Below the pieces are notes generated by a model. That model had not been told where the DNA came from. It saw only the letters and a program-made list of their open reading frames with translations, and did no database searches. From contig OY755197.1 in the NCBI GenBank assembly GCA_963576735.1, positions 2,988,501 to 3,052,500 on the forward strand: 64,000 bases of DNA, given 5' to 3'. Positions 54,287 through 64,000 of the stretch are shown piece by piece. Each line of letters opens with the position of its first letter. The first letter of the stretch is position 1. This DNA comes from Bedellia somnulentella. Lineage: Eukaryota; Arthropoda; Insecta; Lepidoptera; Bedelliidae. Made by a program: the position numbers and the translations under genes.

Positions 54287-54514
54287 TGTGTAGTGTCGGC
54301 TTACCGGTGGGTGTACGTAGAGGCGGCTAACGGTATTGGGGCATTTTAAGGGATTTTTGGGCGATGCGGTTGGAGACCCATCACCAACAATCTTTATTTT
54401 TACCACCTTTTCCCCACGCAACTTCCAAAAGTGGCTGAGGGATTTCTAATTCCATAGCTCTGGCTACCCCTTCTAGGGATTTATAGCCGTGAGTATATGT
54501 ATGTATGTATGTAA
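54287..54514 (+). mobile_element. N-SINE
   Basis: Copy with a small deletion near the head; tail TATGTATGTATGTA. Confidence 0.85.
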
Positions 54515-55177
54515 TCTTATGAATACGAAAAAAACTGAATGATACCACACGATAATCCGATAGTTTACTCTACAATCTAACAACGATTATGTCCGCTCTC
54601 CGTTATATGCTCTAAGGCTCTTCCTCTACCTCTTTGTAAAATTTATACGTGTTTCCCTTGCAGCCTCGAAGTTTTAAATAAAGATATCAAAAATGTTTGA
54701 TACAATAATAGTTATGGCGGTAACTAGTCGATGAAACAAACGACCACTGCGTAGGTGTAGTGTGTTTCGTCGGATATCCTCATGGCCATGGAAATACCCG
54801 AAATAAAGGAATCTCCAAACCCGAATCTTCATTTCGTGCAACCGTGACAGCAAGTTATGTTTGTAGGAGTTAGAAGAGATAAGGACGATATTATCGCTGT
54901 GGATTCAAAGAGTGGACTTCCTGATTCTCCAATGTTAACACGATAAAACTATAATAATTATGCTATTTTATTACACGTAACGAAGAGGCAGATGACTGCA
55001 AATACGAGTATAACGTCCACTCAATCCGACTTACAATTATTAATACAAACCTCATTTTATCCTATTTGTTTACAACATAGACTTTTTTATCCAATATTAT
55101 TTGTAATACATCTAATTGTTATTTAAGTATAAATATTATCGCTTTTTCTTACAAATACGTTTTTAACAAAGCTCCGA
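54515..55177 (-). other. Probable 3' UTR and flank of the host gene
   Basis: Downstream of the stop at 55178-55180 on the minus strand the sequence is AT-rich, with an AATAAA near 54968-54973 as a candidate polyadenylation signal. No other gene seen. Confidence 0.45.
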
Positions 55178-55242
55178 TCATAACAGTAAAACAATTAATG
55201 ATAGGGTTACTAAAACCGACGATACAACATGACTAGCAGCAC
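55178..55242 (-). CDS. Last coding exon of a putative GPI-anchored protein
   Basis: The acceptor TTTTTCTTTTTCCAG at 55243-55257 precedes the exon. In phase with the exon at 57587-57746 it adds GAASHVVSSVLVTLSLIVLLL minus its first G (that codon is split by the intron) and then TGA at 55178-55180. Small residues followed by about 15 hydrophobic residues at the extreme C-terminus fit a GPI-attachment signal. A single-pass anchor with no cytoplasmic tail is the alternative. Confidence 0.72.
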
Positions 55243-56084
55243 CTGGAAAAAGAAAAAAATATGGTTAGTTTTCAAAAGAATAAACCTTCATAGGTAGTAT
55301 TTATAAATATATTTAGTTAAAATATACAATTAAAAGTCTCTTGTAGATACTGAATCCATATTTCATCCGTGTACAGATCTTACATACAACCATGATTACC
55401 CCGACGCCGTAGAATATCGTGAGAGTCCCAATAGTATCCTAAAGGCTTAGTATCCAATAGTATACTGTACTTGAAGATTTTTGTAAGCCTTCTGCTAATA
55501 GTTGATCCACATGAATTTATACAAAAACTGGTAAAATGCAAAAATGCAAGCAAACTTCCACTGTCACAGCCTTAAGTTTTCTCAAAATATTTACGAAACG
55601 AGCTTCTACGCTCTTTGGCTTTGCGACTCTTCGCCAATCAGAGTTGTTTATGTTTGCAAAGTGCACTGCCCACTGCCACTTAGTTAAACAACTCTTTGAG
55701 TGATGACATTGATGACAGATGAAACGATAAAATTCTATATTCAGAAAAATTAAACAGCAATATATAACAAATAATTAGCCACATCCTTTTTTAGTTTGTA
55801 AATTATGACACTGTTGGACCCAGATGGTTGGTTTGTATCCATGCAGTAACTCCCATCATAGTCCTGTCCAAAACTCTTTTAAAAGTTCCGTTCAAAGAAA
55901 ATAACGATCTAATTTCGCCATATCTTTATACCTTACTATATATCGTCTTACTTAAACTTTGTGCTAGCCCTGCAGCGATAAAACGAAAGTTTTTATAAAC
56001 GATAAAAAGTGAGAAAACTTATATTGCCTTAATTAATTAGCTAGCATTTCTGCATTATGCTCGCTATTATTAGAAAGAAACTTA

Positions 56085-57490
56085 ATACCGTATCATCTCT
56101 TGTAATAGAGGCTTGTTGGGGCGTTTATTTTCTCTCACTGACCACTTTGTTGCACAGACTTCATACGCCATTTATTTAAATCGAAGTTTTTGACACCTAC
56201 AGCTTGTAAAAAATAAACTTGATACTAACCACTATCATCCCTAGTAACAAAGGCGGGTCAGGACGCATCTTCCCGAACACTTTCAATTGCTTTTTTACCC
56301 ATATGCCATTATTAATAACTTTCACGTGACTTCTACAGTTTAACTAACATTTACAACTTTAAATGGTAATATGAAAAAAAAACTGGCGCTTACCACCGTC
56401 ATTTTTAGCAACAGAGGCGGATGTGACGCATTTTCCAGACCACTAACTACTTCATTATTACATAACATAACATAAACATAAACGTTCACGCCGAATATCC
56501 CCGAAGGGGTTGGCAGAGGTACTAATTCTTCTGAACATCACGTGACTTTGTCACCTGGTGTTCAGAGTACCCACGTTTTGCATGGACAGTGTACTCACGT
56601 GATAGGGGGCAGGCCTATCGAAGTTTTGTACGAATACACTGTCACATGACTAAGTACAACTCAGCCATGTGGGTTTCCTCACGATGTTTTCCCTCACCGT
56701 TAACAATCATGATAAATTAACCACACATATGTCTTTAGAAAAGACAAATTGGTGTAGGCCCGACCCAGGATTTGAACACTAGTCGTTTGCACGATAACCG
56801 AGTGTCCTACCCACTGGGCTATCACGGTTGCTATGTTTTAATAACTAACTTATCTTTATTGAGTTTAATTACTTATCGATTTTTTCCTACTTTTATCCAA
56901 GGCTAATTGTAGCATACAAGCTTGCTCCTCACCACTATAATACATACCAACAGAGGCGAGATGAAGCGCTTCACACGAACACTGACCACATAGTTTTACC
57001 GGATCCATAGTTATTTATTTAAATCCGAGTTTTTTTACTGAATTCTTTTTTATGAGGCGGGTTGCGGCGCATCCTTCCAAACACTAACTACTTCGCTGGC
57101 GCGACTCCACACATCTAGGCAGTGCGCGACGCAGCGCAGCGAGAACTGGGCGGGCGGAGATATGCTGGTGCGGACTTGGTTTTTTCTACTTTTTATGAAG
57201 TTAATTAGAAGGATAAAGCTTGGGACTTACCGCTATCTTCCCTAGTTATATAGGTGGATTATCTAGTTAGAGCTTGGACGTATCTTCCAAACACTGACCA
57301 CTTAATTGTTTTCCATATGCCATTTTTTCATTTTATTTTTTTACTGCTACAGCCCACCAGACTTTTTCTGTTTCTATTATACAGGCCTATTATAACTACA
57401 ATATTAAAACTTACCACTATCATCCCTAGTAACAGAGGCGCGTCCTCCCGAACACTGACCACTTCGTTATATCGACTCCATACGCCTTTT
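56085..57490 (-). repeat. Array of decayed copies of the 57587-57746 exon
   Basis: Seven related segments lie at about 57414-57488, 57228-57325, 57050-57176, 56925-56990, 56389-56455, 56226-56310 and 56085-56180. Once the SINE 56461-56832 is subtracted the spacing is about 120-185 bp, mostly near 170. Several keep the exon end TCCCTAGT and GTAAG-type donors. The copy at 57050-57176 keeps the exon's 5' half but loses the donor. The others mostly hold the 3' half with indels that break the frame. Acceptors are not evident, so they look like dead exon duplicates. Confidence 0.75.
56461..56832 (-). mobile_element. T-SINE, full length
   Basis: Reverse complement, from the CATAACATAACAT tail to the head ATCACGGTTGCT at 56821-56832. 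It splits the exon-copy array. Confidence 0.88.
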
Positions 57491-57586
57491 TAAAATTTGT
57501 GACTCATACGGATATCTTGACTTTATCTACTTTTGATGAGGCCAATAGTAAGAAATAAGATTGTAAGAAATAAACATGCTCCTTAC

Positions 57587-57746
57587 CACTATCATCCCTA
57601 GTAACGGAGGCGGGTTGCGGCGCATCCTCCCGAACACTGACCACTTCGCTGGCGCGACTCCACACGTCTAGGCAGTGCGCGACGCAGCGCAGCGAGAACT
57701 GGGCGGGCGGAGATATGCTGGTGCGGACGGTTCCTTTGGGCGGAGG
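57587..57746 (-). CDS. Internal exon of a putative GPI-anchored protein
   Basis: 160 nt between the acceptor TTTTCTATAG and the donor GTAAGG on the minus strand, entered in phase 0 and left after one base of a codon. It encodes 53 residues beginning PPPKGTVRTSISPPAQFSLR, then CVAHC and SEVVSVRED. The two cysteines and an upstream cysteine pair suggest a secreted, disulphide-bonded domain. The exon is more GC-rich than its surroundings, as expected for conserved host coding sequence. The protein family is not recognised. This exon is the parent of the decayed copies at 56085-57490. Confidence 0.75.
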
Positions 57747-57915
57747 CTATAGAAAATATAGTTTTTTAAATAAGTGAATGAAGTCATAAGTTTTTAAGGT
57801 AATTACATTCTTAGTACATTATATTATCTGCTCTAGGAAGGTGTTCAAATATTAAGTTCATTTATACTATAAAATTATAATATTTGAGTTGCATCTTATG
57901 TAACTTTAATTTTAA

Positions 57916-58095
57916 CATACATACATACATTCGCGGCTATAATTCCCTAGAAGGGGTAGTTATAAAAGGAATTATAAATTCTTCAGCCACTTTTGGAAGT
58001 TGAGTGGGGAAAAGATGGTAAAATAAAGGTTTTTGGTGATGAAGGGTCTCCAACCGCATCGCCCAAAAATTCAATAAAAAGCCCCAATACCCTTA
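57916..58095 (-). mobile_element. N-SINE interrupted by a Harbinger-like MITE
   Basis: Tail and body in reverse complement up to CCCTTA; a short, eroded continuation (TTAGACCTCT) follows the MITE at 59118. Confidence 0.82.
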
Positions 58096-59117
58096 GGGCC
58101 AGTTTCACCGCTTACAGATAAAGTTTCAGATAGTTATTTGCCACATCACGTTATCTGATGAATAAAAGTGGCTGATATATTTTTTAGGTTTCACCATCTA
58201 TCTATTAGATAAATTACCCGTTAGTTAAATTTACCTGCCAGATAAGAATAAACCAGACGGCAACGTCGCTTTTATGCGTTTAGTTTTAAAATTTGTAAAT
58301 TAAGTCTTATTAAAAACATTTTAAATTGTCATAAAACCAACAGTTTTATTAAAACTACATTCAGAAACAATGTTTTTATTTAGAAAAATGCTTTTAAATG
58401 TTTGTTACCGTGTATATGTCACACAATTATGAATTACGATTTAAGAGCTTTAGTGAGGAATGAAATCTCGAAACGCAACGCAAATGCTGTTGGGCAACCG
58501 AGTGAAGTGTTTGTTTGTTCAACTTTGTTTTGCTTTTTTGCTGTGTTGAATTTCGTTTTTATAATTGAAGGGGTCCCCCGAATAACGTTACAAGTAGCAA
58601 AATAAAAACTTGTTTTTTTTTAATGCTTGGCTTGTCCATTAGGCTGTATAAAACGTTTTTCCGTCAAAAAATCGATTTAAAAAAAAATGTTTGTTACAAC
58701 GTTATTCGGGGGACCCCTTCAATTCACTATGGAAAAAAACGTGAAAGGAATGTTAACTTCACTCAGGAAGAAACGGACTTGTTGTTGTCGCTTGCAGAGG
58801 CCAAAAAATATATATTGAAAATTATTCCAAAAATTCAAATAGGTCCATGTTAGAGCACTTCTTATTACAATTTGAACATTGGTAAAGCAGTTTTATAATT
58901 TACCGTCTACAAGTGGCGGTAAATTATGAAAACAATGAGAAAAAAGTTTCTTATCTGCCAGATAAGAATTTAACAGCCACTTGTATTAAGATACCAGGGA
59001 ATTTATCTGCAAGATATTACTATCTGAAACCTGTGAAACCGAAACTTGTTATTTATCCGGCAGATAAGTGCCGAATAGACTATCAGAGAGTTTATCTGTG
59101 AGTGGTGAAACTGGCCC
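58096..59117. mobile_element. Harbinger-like non-autonomous transposon, 1022 bp
   Basis: TTA target duplication (58093-58095 and 59118-59120). The inverted ends start GGGCCAGTTTCACC and continue imperfectly for about 50 bp (CAGATAAA, GATAGT). TIR sequence and TTA duplication are typical of PIF/Harbinger. It carries a Myb/SANT-like coding remnant and an internal 27-bp hairpin. Confidence 0.87.
58729..58853 (+). pseudogene. Myb/SANT-like protein remnant of the Harbinger
   Basis: A frame with KKRERNVNFTQEETDLLLSL followed by AEAKKYIL. The R-x-x-NFT-x-E-x-x-LL pattern opens the Myb/SANT-like protein that accompanies Harbinger transposases and aids nuclear entry and DNA binding in that family. 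The ORF ends after about 40 residues. Confidence 0.6.
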
Positions 59118-59215
59118 TTAGACCTCTAAATTTGAAGCCGAGAATTTCACCGATGCTGATGGACCAATGTGACTCTTCTGAGTTATATTCGTCTGATTCG
59201 GACACTTCTCCTTAC

Positions 59216-59380
59216 CTTATGAAATTCATCAGTATCATGCGTGTAGTACTGGTAGACGTTTCCCGACGAATACGTGAAGTCCTGGGCGACTCCGTCCCGG
59301 ATCCGCAGCTCCAGTCTGCAGTGGGTCGGGCTTGGGGTGAAGTCGTTGTCAGGAGGAGTATCGCCTATGCATTGAGCGAT
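59216..59380 (-). CDS. Exon of a putative GPI-anchored secreted protein
   Basis: 165 nt, phase 0 at both ends, between the acceptor TTTGACCCACAG and the donor AAG|GTAAGG on the minus strand. It encodes 55 residues, including CIGDTPPDNDFTPSPTHCRL and then LRIRDGVAQDFTYSSGNVYQ. It joins in frame to 57587-57746 and then 55178-55242. The 5' exons lie beyond the recognisable part, perhaps outside the window. No known domain identified. The frame, GC content and consensus splice sites make a host exon likely. Confidence 0.75.
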
Positions 59381-59449
59381 CTGTGGGTCAAATATAATAT
59401 GGTTATGTTCACATTATATCTTCATGCGTAAGGAAGCCCGCTATTTATT

Positions 59450-59507
59450 TATACATATACTCACGCCGTTAACTGCCGATTGGTGTAGGCAGAGACTATC
59501 GAACGCC
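59450..59507 (-). mobile_element. RTE-like LINE or SINE tail, 58 bp
   Basis: Only the stem-loop tail (TCACGCCGTTAACTGCCGAT and GTAGGCAGAG). Confidence 0.65.
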
Positions 59508-59734
59508 ACTCTATATATACATACATACTCACGCCTCATTCATTAACGACATGATCGATTATATTAAAAAACAAGTGCCTGGAATCAACATTGTCATGTT
59601 GATTGTTTTCCTATATAGCAAGATATTATGTGTGAAGATTTGTAAATGGCTAAAAGATAATTAATTAAGTTTGTATCAAAAAGTTTTAATGCTGTAAATC
59701 TTCCGAATAAAATAAAATAAAATAAAAATTTGCT

Positions 59735-60090
59735 GATGACACAACCTCTATTATTACGGCTGAAACTGTCTCTGAACTAGAAACAAAGGCCAATGCTGCA
59801 TTATTTGAGTTCAATTGCTGGTTTCAATACAATAATTCAACACTAAATTTAACGAAAACTTATGCGATGCTTTTTAAAACAACAAGTAAGTAATAGAGAG
59901 AGTGTGAAATTATCTTTAAGTAATGCTAGTATTGAGATGGTCAATTCAGTGAAATTTCTGGGAGTTAATATTGACTCAAATTTAAACTGGAAAGCCGAAC
60001 TTTCAGCTGTAGAGGATACACTCAGTTCAGCATGCTATGCTCTGTGAACTCTCAGAGATAGCATTGAACTAAAATATTTAAAAATGATTT
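59735..60090 (+). pseudogene. LINE RT fragment (jockey/CR1-like)
   Basis: Begins at FADDTTSIITAET (RT motif C). FNCWFQYNNSTLNLTKT follows, then after a frame break VKFLGVNIDSNLNWKAEL. Broken by stops at 59890 and 60045. It is preceded by an AATAAAATAAAA tail of another element. Confidence 0.72.
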
Positions 60091-60379
60091 AATTTCATAA
60101 GTTGAATCTAAACACAGACCACCCCCAGTAGACTCCGCATACAGTTTATATTTGTATGAATCCAAACTGGCAACTCTTGGAGGAAAGCACGGGTAGCGGG
60201 GAACAACGCACAATGCCTGTGATTGGCTCTTTCAAGGTCACTCTATACTTGAACTCTTTAATAGTGATGGGACACATTTGAGAAATGATATTGATAAATT
60301 TTTGTACAAAAAAAAATAATTTTATTTTTTTACAGAATAACCTTAATCTATGAGTTTTAAATATATATACAAAAGATAG

Positions 60380-60600
60380 AAATAATAATTAAACAATATA
60401 AAAAATATTTTCATAATCACTGCCGCTAGGGGGAAGGGTTCCCAAAAGGCTGGCTGCATTGGCCCTTTGTACGGCAATACTTATTCTTTGGGCAAAGTAT
60501 GTAGCAGCCCTAGGATCCCCACTAGTTTCAACAAGGCGCGTAGGTATATCCTTGAATAATCTACGCGCATCTGGACCCCATGGGCCGAGGGCACAAGGGA
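60380..60600 (-). pseudogene. LINE C-terminal fragment
   Basis: On the minus strand a frame with GPWGPDARRLFKDIPTRLVE, SGDPRAATYFAQRIS and ANAASLLGTLP, then a stop and an AT-rich tail. This kind of C-terminus occurs in insect non-LTR retrotransposon ORFs from general knowledge; clade uncertain. Confidence 0.5.
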
Positions 60601-60610
60601 CTCTACAGCA

Positions 60611-61171
60611 AAAGGAACAAAAATTGATAAATTAGTTCGTAAGGAAAGAATAATAGATTTTAACATTCATATTTTTATTGAAAAGAAAGAAAGAAATGGA
60701 TATACATATATCGTCTGCTTACTGGTAAAATGTAGTAAATGCGGTTTTTACAAAAAAATAGTTAATAATGCATTTATATGTAATTTTTGACGCTCTTTCT
60801 ACTGGAAAAACGCAATAGATGATAGGACTGTTAAGTAAAAAAATACGAAATTTGAAACATTGAAAGTGCGGAATAATTTTAAAAATTCTTCTGGAATAGT
60901 GAAATAAATTCTCTTATCATCAAATGAGACGTCATTAAAGAGGAGTAAAAAATGAAGTATCACCTTATGTTTCTCTACTTTCTACTTTCGTGCCATTTGA
61001 ATATGTTTGCTACATTGTATTTTCTATGATAAGAGTAAAAGTATGTTGATGTCATTGTTGTATTTTAATTAAAGGGTTAATCTAAGTTATTAATCTTGAA
61101 TGTATAGGATTTCGAAGCGTTAAGTTGATATTATCCATAAATTCATTCAAGTAAAAGAAGGTAAATGCAGG
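60611..61171. other. No gene seen
   Basis: AT-rich; nothing recognised. Confidence 0.5.
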
Positions 61172-61709
61172 AAATTCGGTATGCAAAGTTTTTTTTTTTG
61201 GTATTTATTAAATATTTTTATTCGATAGCAAACATGAAAATAAATGACTAATTTGAATATTTTGCATTTAAAATGAGTAATTGTAAAGTTATGATTTTTT
61301 AAAGATTGTTCAACTTTTGTACTTAATGACGTCATCGATCAAAAATATCACGTAGCGACATGCAAATAAAGCGAAATGTTAAAAAAAAATGTTGCTAATT
61401 TCATTACATTTCATGACTTTGATCTCAAATGAAATTATTACTATACCTGATAATAAAGAAATCTATGATTTTCGATATTTCATTAATGAACTGCAAAAAC
61501 AAAGTGTCTTTGAAATAACACTGAAGGTCAAATACTGTTGCAGTTTTCTGACAAAATAACGGTCATCTTAGCTTTGTTTAATTTTATTTCAAGAAAATAT
61601 TGTTTAAAAATATAATATACCCAATCGCTGGTTGGGTATATTATATTTTTAAACAATAAATGGTTTCGCAATCAGCCCCACTTTTGTAAAACTTTGCATA
61701 CCGAATTGG
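61172..61709. mobile_element. MITE-like element with perfect internal hairpin
   Basis: The terminal inverted repeat AATTCGGTATGCAAAGTTTT is on the left and its complement ends at about 61709. Inside, at about 61598-61658, ATTGTTTAAAAATATAATAT and six more bases are perfectly repeated in inverse around a seven-base loop (TCGCTGG). No clear target duplication. Confidence 0.65.
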
Positions 61710-61714
61710 TCTAT

Positions 61715-63530
61715 AATTCATTTATTTATATATCTATCGAACAATTAACCAACACAATGGCTAGTTGCCGTTTTAATTATGTCTATATAATTAAATTCAC
61801 AAACAAGCATAACAATGTACAACCTAGACCTGGAACTATACCCTATTATTTTCAAAAAACCAATAAGAACATTTTTTTAGACAATTAGATAGAGACAAGT
61901 CTTTGAATAGGCATACTACTGTTTTCTCAAATTATGGCAGGCAAGACGACTGTAAAATTACAATTATGCATCAGAACATAGCTGGCTTCTTATCGAAAAA
62001 AGAATACTTGGAAATCGTGCTAAATGATTTCTCCAGTAAAGGTCAGGTAATTGATTTCATATGCTTAAGCGAGACATTCATTAGGGAAGGAAATGATGGG
62101 TTAATAAACTTAAAACATTACAATCTATCCTCTTATTACGGTCGTAAAGGGAAAAACAGAGGTGGAGTTTGTGTATTGAGTAATAAGTTTATAGAAACAA
62201 AGGATCTGAAAGTATGTTTAGAATTTCAACAAGAAATGATATTTGAATGCTGTGTTATTGAAGTGCCTGAATAATTATATGTTTATACAAGACTCCAAAA
62301 TCTAATCCAAAAATATTTCTATTCCGTTTAGAGGCATTACTAAATAAAGTTTATAATAAAATTAATAGGCGTAACAATAAAAAAAATATTATCACCGGAG
62401 ACTTTAACATTGACATTTTAAAAAATAATCTGACATCTAATGAATTAACTAATTTGATAAGTACATTCAATTTAACTTTATATATTAATTCCCCGACCCG
62501 AAGACAAGCCTGTATAGATAATTTCATAACTAACATACCAGAAGCTATAGGTTACACTTGTCCAGTAGGACTCTCGGATCATGAGACCGCTCAATGTTTG
62601 AATATACCAACTATTGAACGTAAAATACAACCAATGTACTGTTTTATAATGCGTAGAGATTTTGAAGAACCAAATATCAACAAATTTAAAGAAGTATTAA
62701 GTACTCTGTCTTGGACAGAAGTCCTTGAAGAAGTCAATGTGGATAAAGCGTTCAACAACTTCCATGACTTGTTAACTCTATTTTATAATTTATGTTTTCC
62801 TAAAATAAGAATAAGACTTAGTAATGTCAATAATAGAAAGATTCGATGGATGACTAGAGGTATCAAGAAATCATGTTTAACTAAAAGAAATCTTAGATTC
62901 AAATATTATTCATCTAAGGAACATTGGCATAAAATTAATTTCAATAAATATAAAAGGTTAGGCCGATACGGCGATAGGCCTGCCCCCTATCACGTGAGTA
63001 CACTGTCCATGCAAAACGTGGGTACTCTGAACACCAGGTGACAAAGTCACGTGATGTTCAGAAGTATTAGTACCTCTGCCAACCCCTTCGGGGATATTCG
63101 GCGTGAACGTTTATGTTATGTTATGTATGTATAAAAGGTTATTAAAAAAGTGTATATCTGCTTAACAGAGAATTGTGAATGAAAAATATATTAATGCGGC
63201 TGATAATAAATGTAGAGCTACTTGGCAAATTATACAAAATAATAGAAACGAGGTATCAACCGTCAATGAAATAAATAAAATGAAAAAAGACTCAACAGTT
63301 GTTTTGAATCCATCGGATATAGCACGGGCCTTTAATTCTTTTTTTATTTATTGAATCTGTTAGTAAATTTGAACAAAAATATGACAAACCTTCAGCAGCT
63401 TCTAGAGTCAAGTCTATTCAAAACAATATTTTTTTGAGTTCCTGTGATCAACAGGATATAGTCTCCACAATTAAATCACTGAAAAAGACTAATAATACAG
63501 GATATGAAGAAATCTCTACCTTAGTATTAA
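61715..63530 (+). pseudogene. LINE ORF: APE endonuclease and start of RT, broken
   Basis: The plus-strand reading contains the APE endonuclease: ITIMHQNIAGFLSKK at 61955, the SETF segment, GDFNID at 62397, and SDHETAQ (catalytic His) near 62575. A linker follows, then after the SINE 62961-63129 come NKCRATWQIIQNNRNEV and KSLKKTNNTGYEEISTLVL, the entry to the RT domain. Stops at 61888 and 62274 and frameshifts break it. The order and motifs fit a jockey-superfamily LINE, possibly the same group as the Rex1/CR1-like copies. It is cut at 63530 by another LINE. Confidence 0.82.
62961..63129 (+). mobile_element. T-SINE, 5' truncated, 12-bp TSD
   Basis: Flanked by TATAAAAGGTTA (62949-62960 and 63130-63141); inserted in the LINE ORF. 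Confidence 0.92.
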
Positions 63531-63535
63531 ATGAA

Positions 63536-64000
63536 TGAATGAATGAAAAAATTTATTTCAGACTTAAAAATATCCATACATTTATATTTATTAGTAAACA
63601 AGACTTAGTATCTATGTTAGTAGAACTTAAATAAATAATTACTATGTACATGAGTGGACATCCAGTAAGCCTGTATATGGCAATCCACCCTTTCAGCAAT
63701 AACCTTCAGGAGGGTGCCGGTACTGCCCCGCACTCTTTCCCACAGTGAAGCTGACCTCTTCCTCAACACCGCATGAAAGCCATCGGTATCCCACGCAGCA
63801 AACATTCCCGATGCGCTGCATCGCCAGGGCAGACCCAGCAACCCCCTGAAGGCATTGTTATATTGGACTCGTAGTGCATTGGCAGCCTTCTTGGTAAAAT
63901 TGGTCCACAGGCTGCACGTGTACAGGGTTTGGCAATATGCTTTGAAAAGAGTGATTTTCACTTCATACGAGCACCGTGCGAACCTGCGAGCGAGCATATT
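63536..64000 (-). pseudogene. Rex1/CR1-like LINE 3' part, continues past the window
   Basis: The frame 63617-63997 encodes MLARRFARCSYEVKITLFKA and LRVQYNNAFRGLLGLPWRCS, close to 4762-6048. The 3' tail is an (ATTC)n repeat at 63532-63548. Open at the right edge. Confidence 0.87.

Larger units (their letters stand above)
55243..57586 (-). other. Last intron of the host gene
   Basis: GT...AG boundaries on the minus strand: GTAAGG at 57581-57586 and CAG at 55243-55245. It contains the decayed exon copies and a T-SINE. Nothing recognised in 55260-56080 apart from an 11-bp hairpin (AGAGTTGTTTA near 55642 with its complement near 55684). Confidence 0.65.
57747..59215 (-). other. Intron of the host gene, filled by mobile elements
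   Basis: The donor CATAAG|GTAAG is at 59211-59216 and the acceptor at 57747-57748. It holds an N-SINE (57916-58095) into which a Harbinger-like MITE (58096-59117) inserted. Confidence 0.7.

Noticed and set aside
59102..59431. A 109-codon plus-strand frame
   Set aside because: It is antisense to the host exon 59216-59380, which has both splice sites and in-phase neighbours on the minus strand.

Overview
The window looks like repeat-rich nuclear DNA of an insect, most likely a moth or butterfly. It is AT-rich and has no bacterial-type genes. It is packed with insect mobile elements: an errantivirus-type Ty3/gypsy provirus, RTE-like and Rex1/CR1-like LINEs, a Penelope-like element, Harbinger-like and P-like DNA transposons, a TRIM and two abundant SINE families. 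One 200-base run of N (27379-27578) marks an assembly gap. The assignment to Lepidoptera is inference from the style of the repeats.

Two long blocks are copies of one another. Unit 1 (about 1255-25553) and unit 2 (about 33000-52757) keep the same order of sequence and differ by a few percent by eye, but each carries insertions the other lacks. This gives empty sites for many elements and fixes their ends and target-site duplications (TSDs). The blocks are either a true tandem duplication or two haplotypes joined end to end around the gap.

Unit 1 carries a 10.3-kb provirus (3186-13477, minus strand). Its two 267-bp LTRs differ at one base, yet its body is broken: gag is split by a 3.7-kb Harbinger-like transposon, reverse transcriptase is deleted in frame, and env is split by a Rex1/CR1-like LINE. 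Unit 1 also carries a 531-bp TRIM and a 1.33-kb TIR element. Unit 2 instead carries an array of tRNA-like repeats (37471-38839), a P-like element with THAP exons (39446-40889), a 375-bp MITE and a nearly intact RTE-like RT ORF (43563-45143). A Penelope-like element with RT and GIY-YIG domains (about 25660-28113) lies between the units, next to a long palindrome.

From 54500 onward one host gene can be read on the minus strand. Three exons (59216-59380, 57587-57746, 55178-55242) splice in phase into the cysteine-containing C-terminus of a protein ending in a GPI-anchor-like hydrophobic tail. Its last intron holds about seven decayed copies of the middle exon at roughly 170-bp spacing. After 59400 the window is again LINE debris, including an APE-endonuclease LINE fragment.

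Three observations stand out. First, the RTE-like LINE and both SINE families share one 3' tail that folds into the same two-part stem-loop, with a compensatory swap in the outer stem. Second, a tRNA-like repeat inserts as dispersed single copies or as a tandem array, always with long TSDs and fixed ends. Third, a satellite-like array has grown out of a coding exon.
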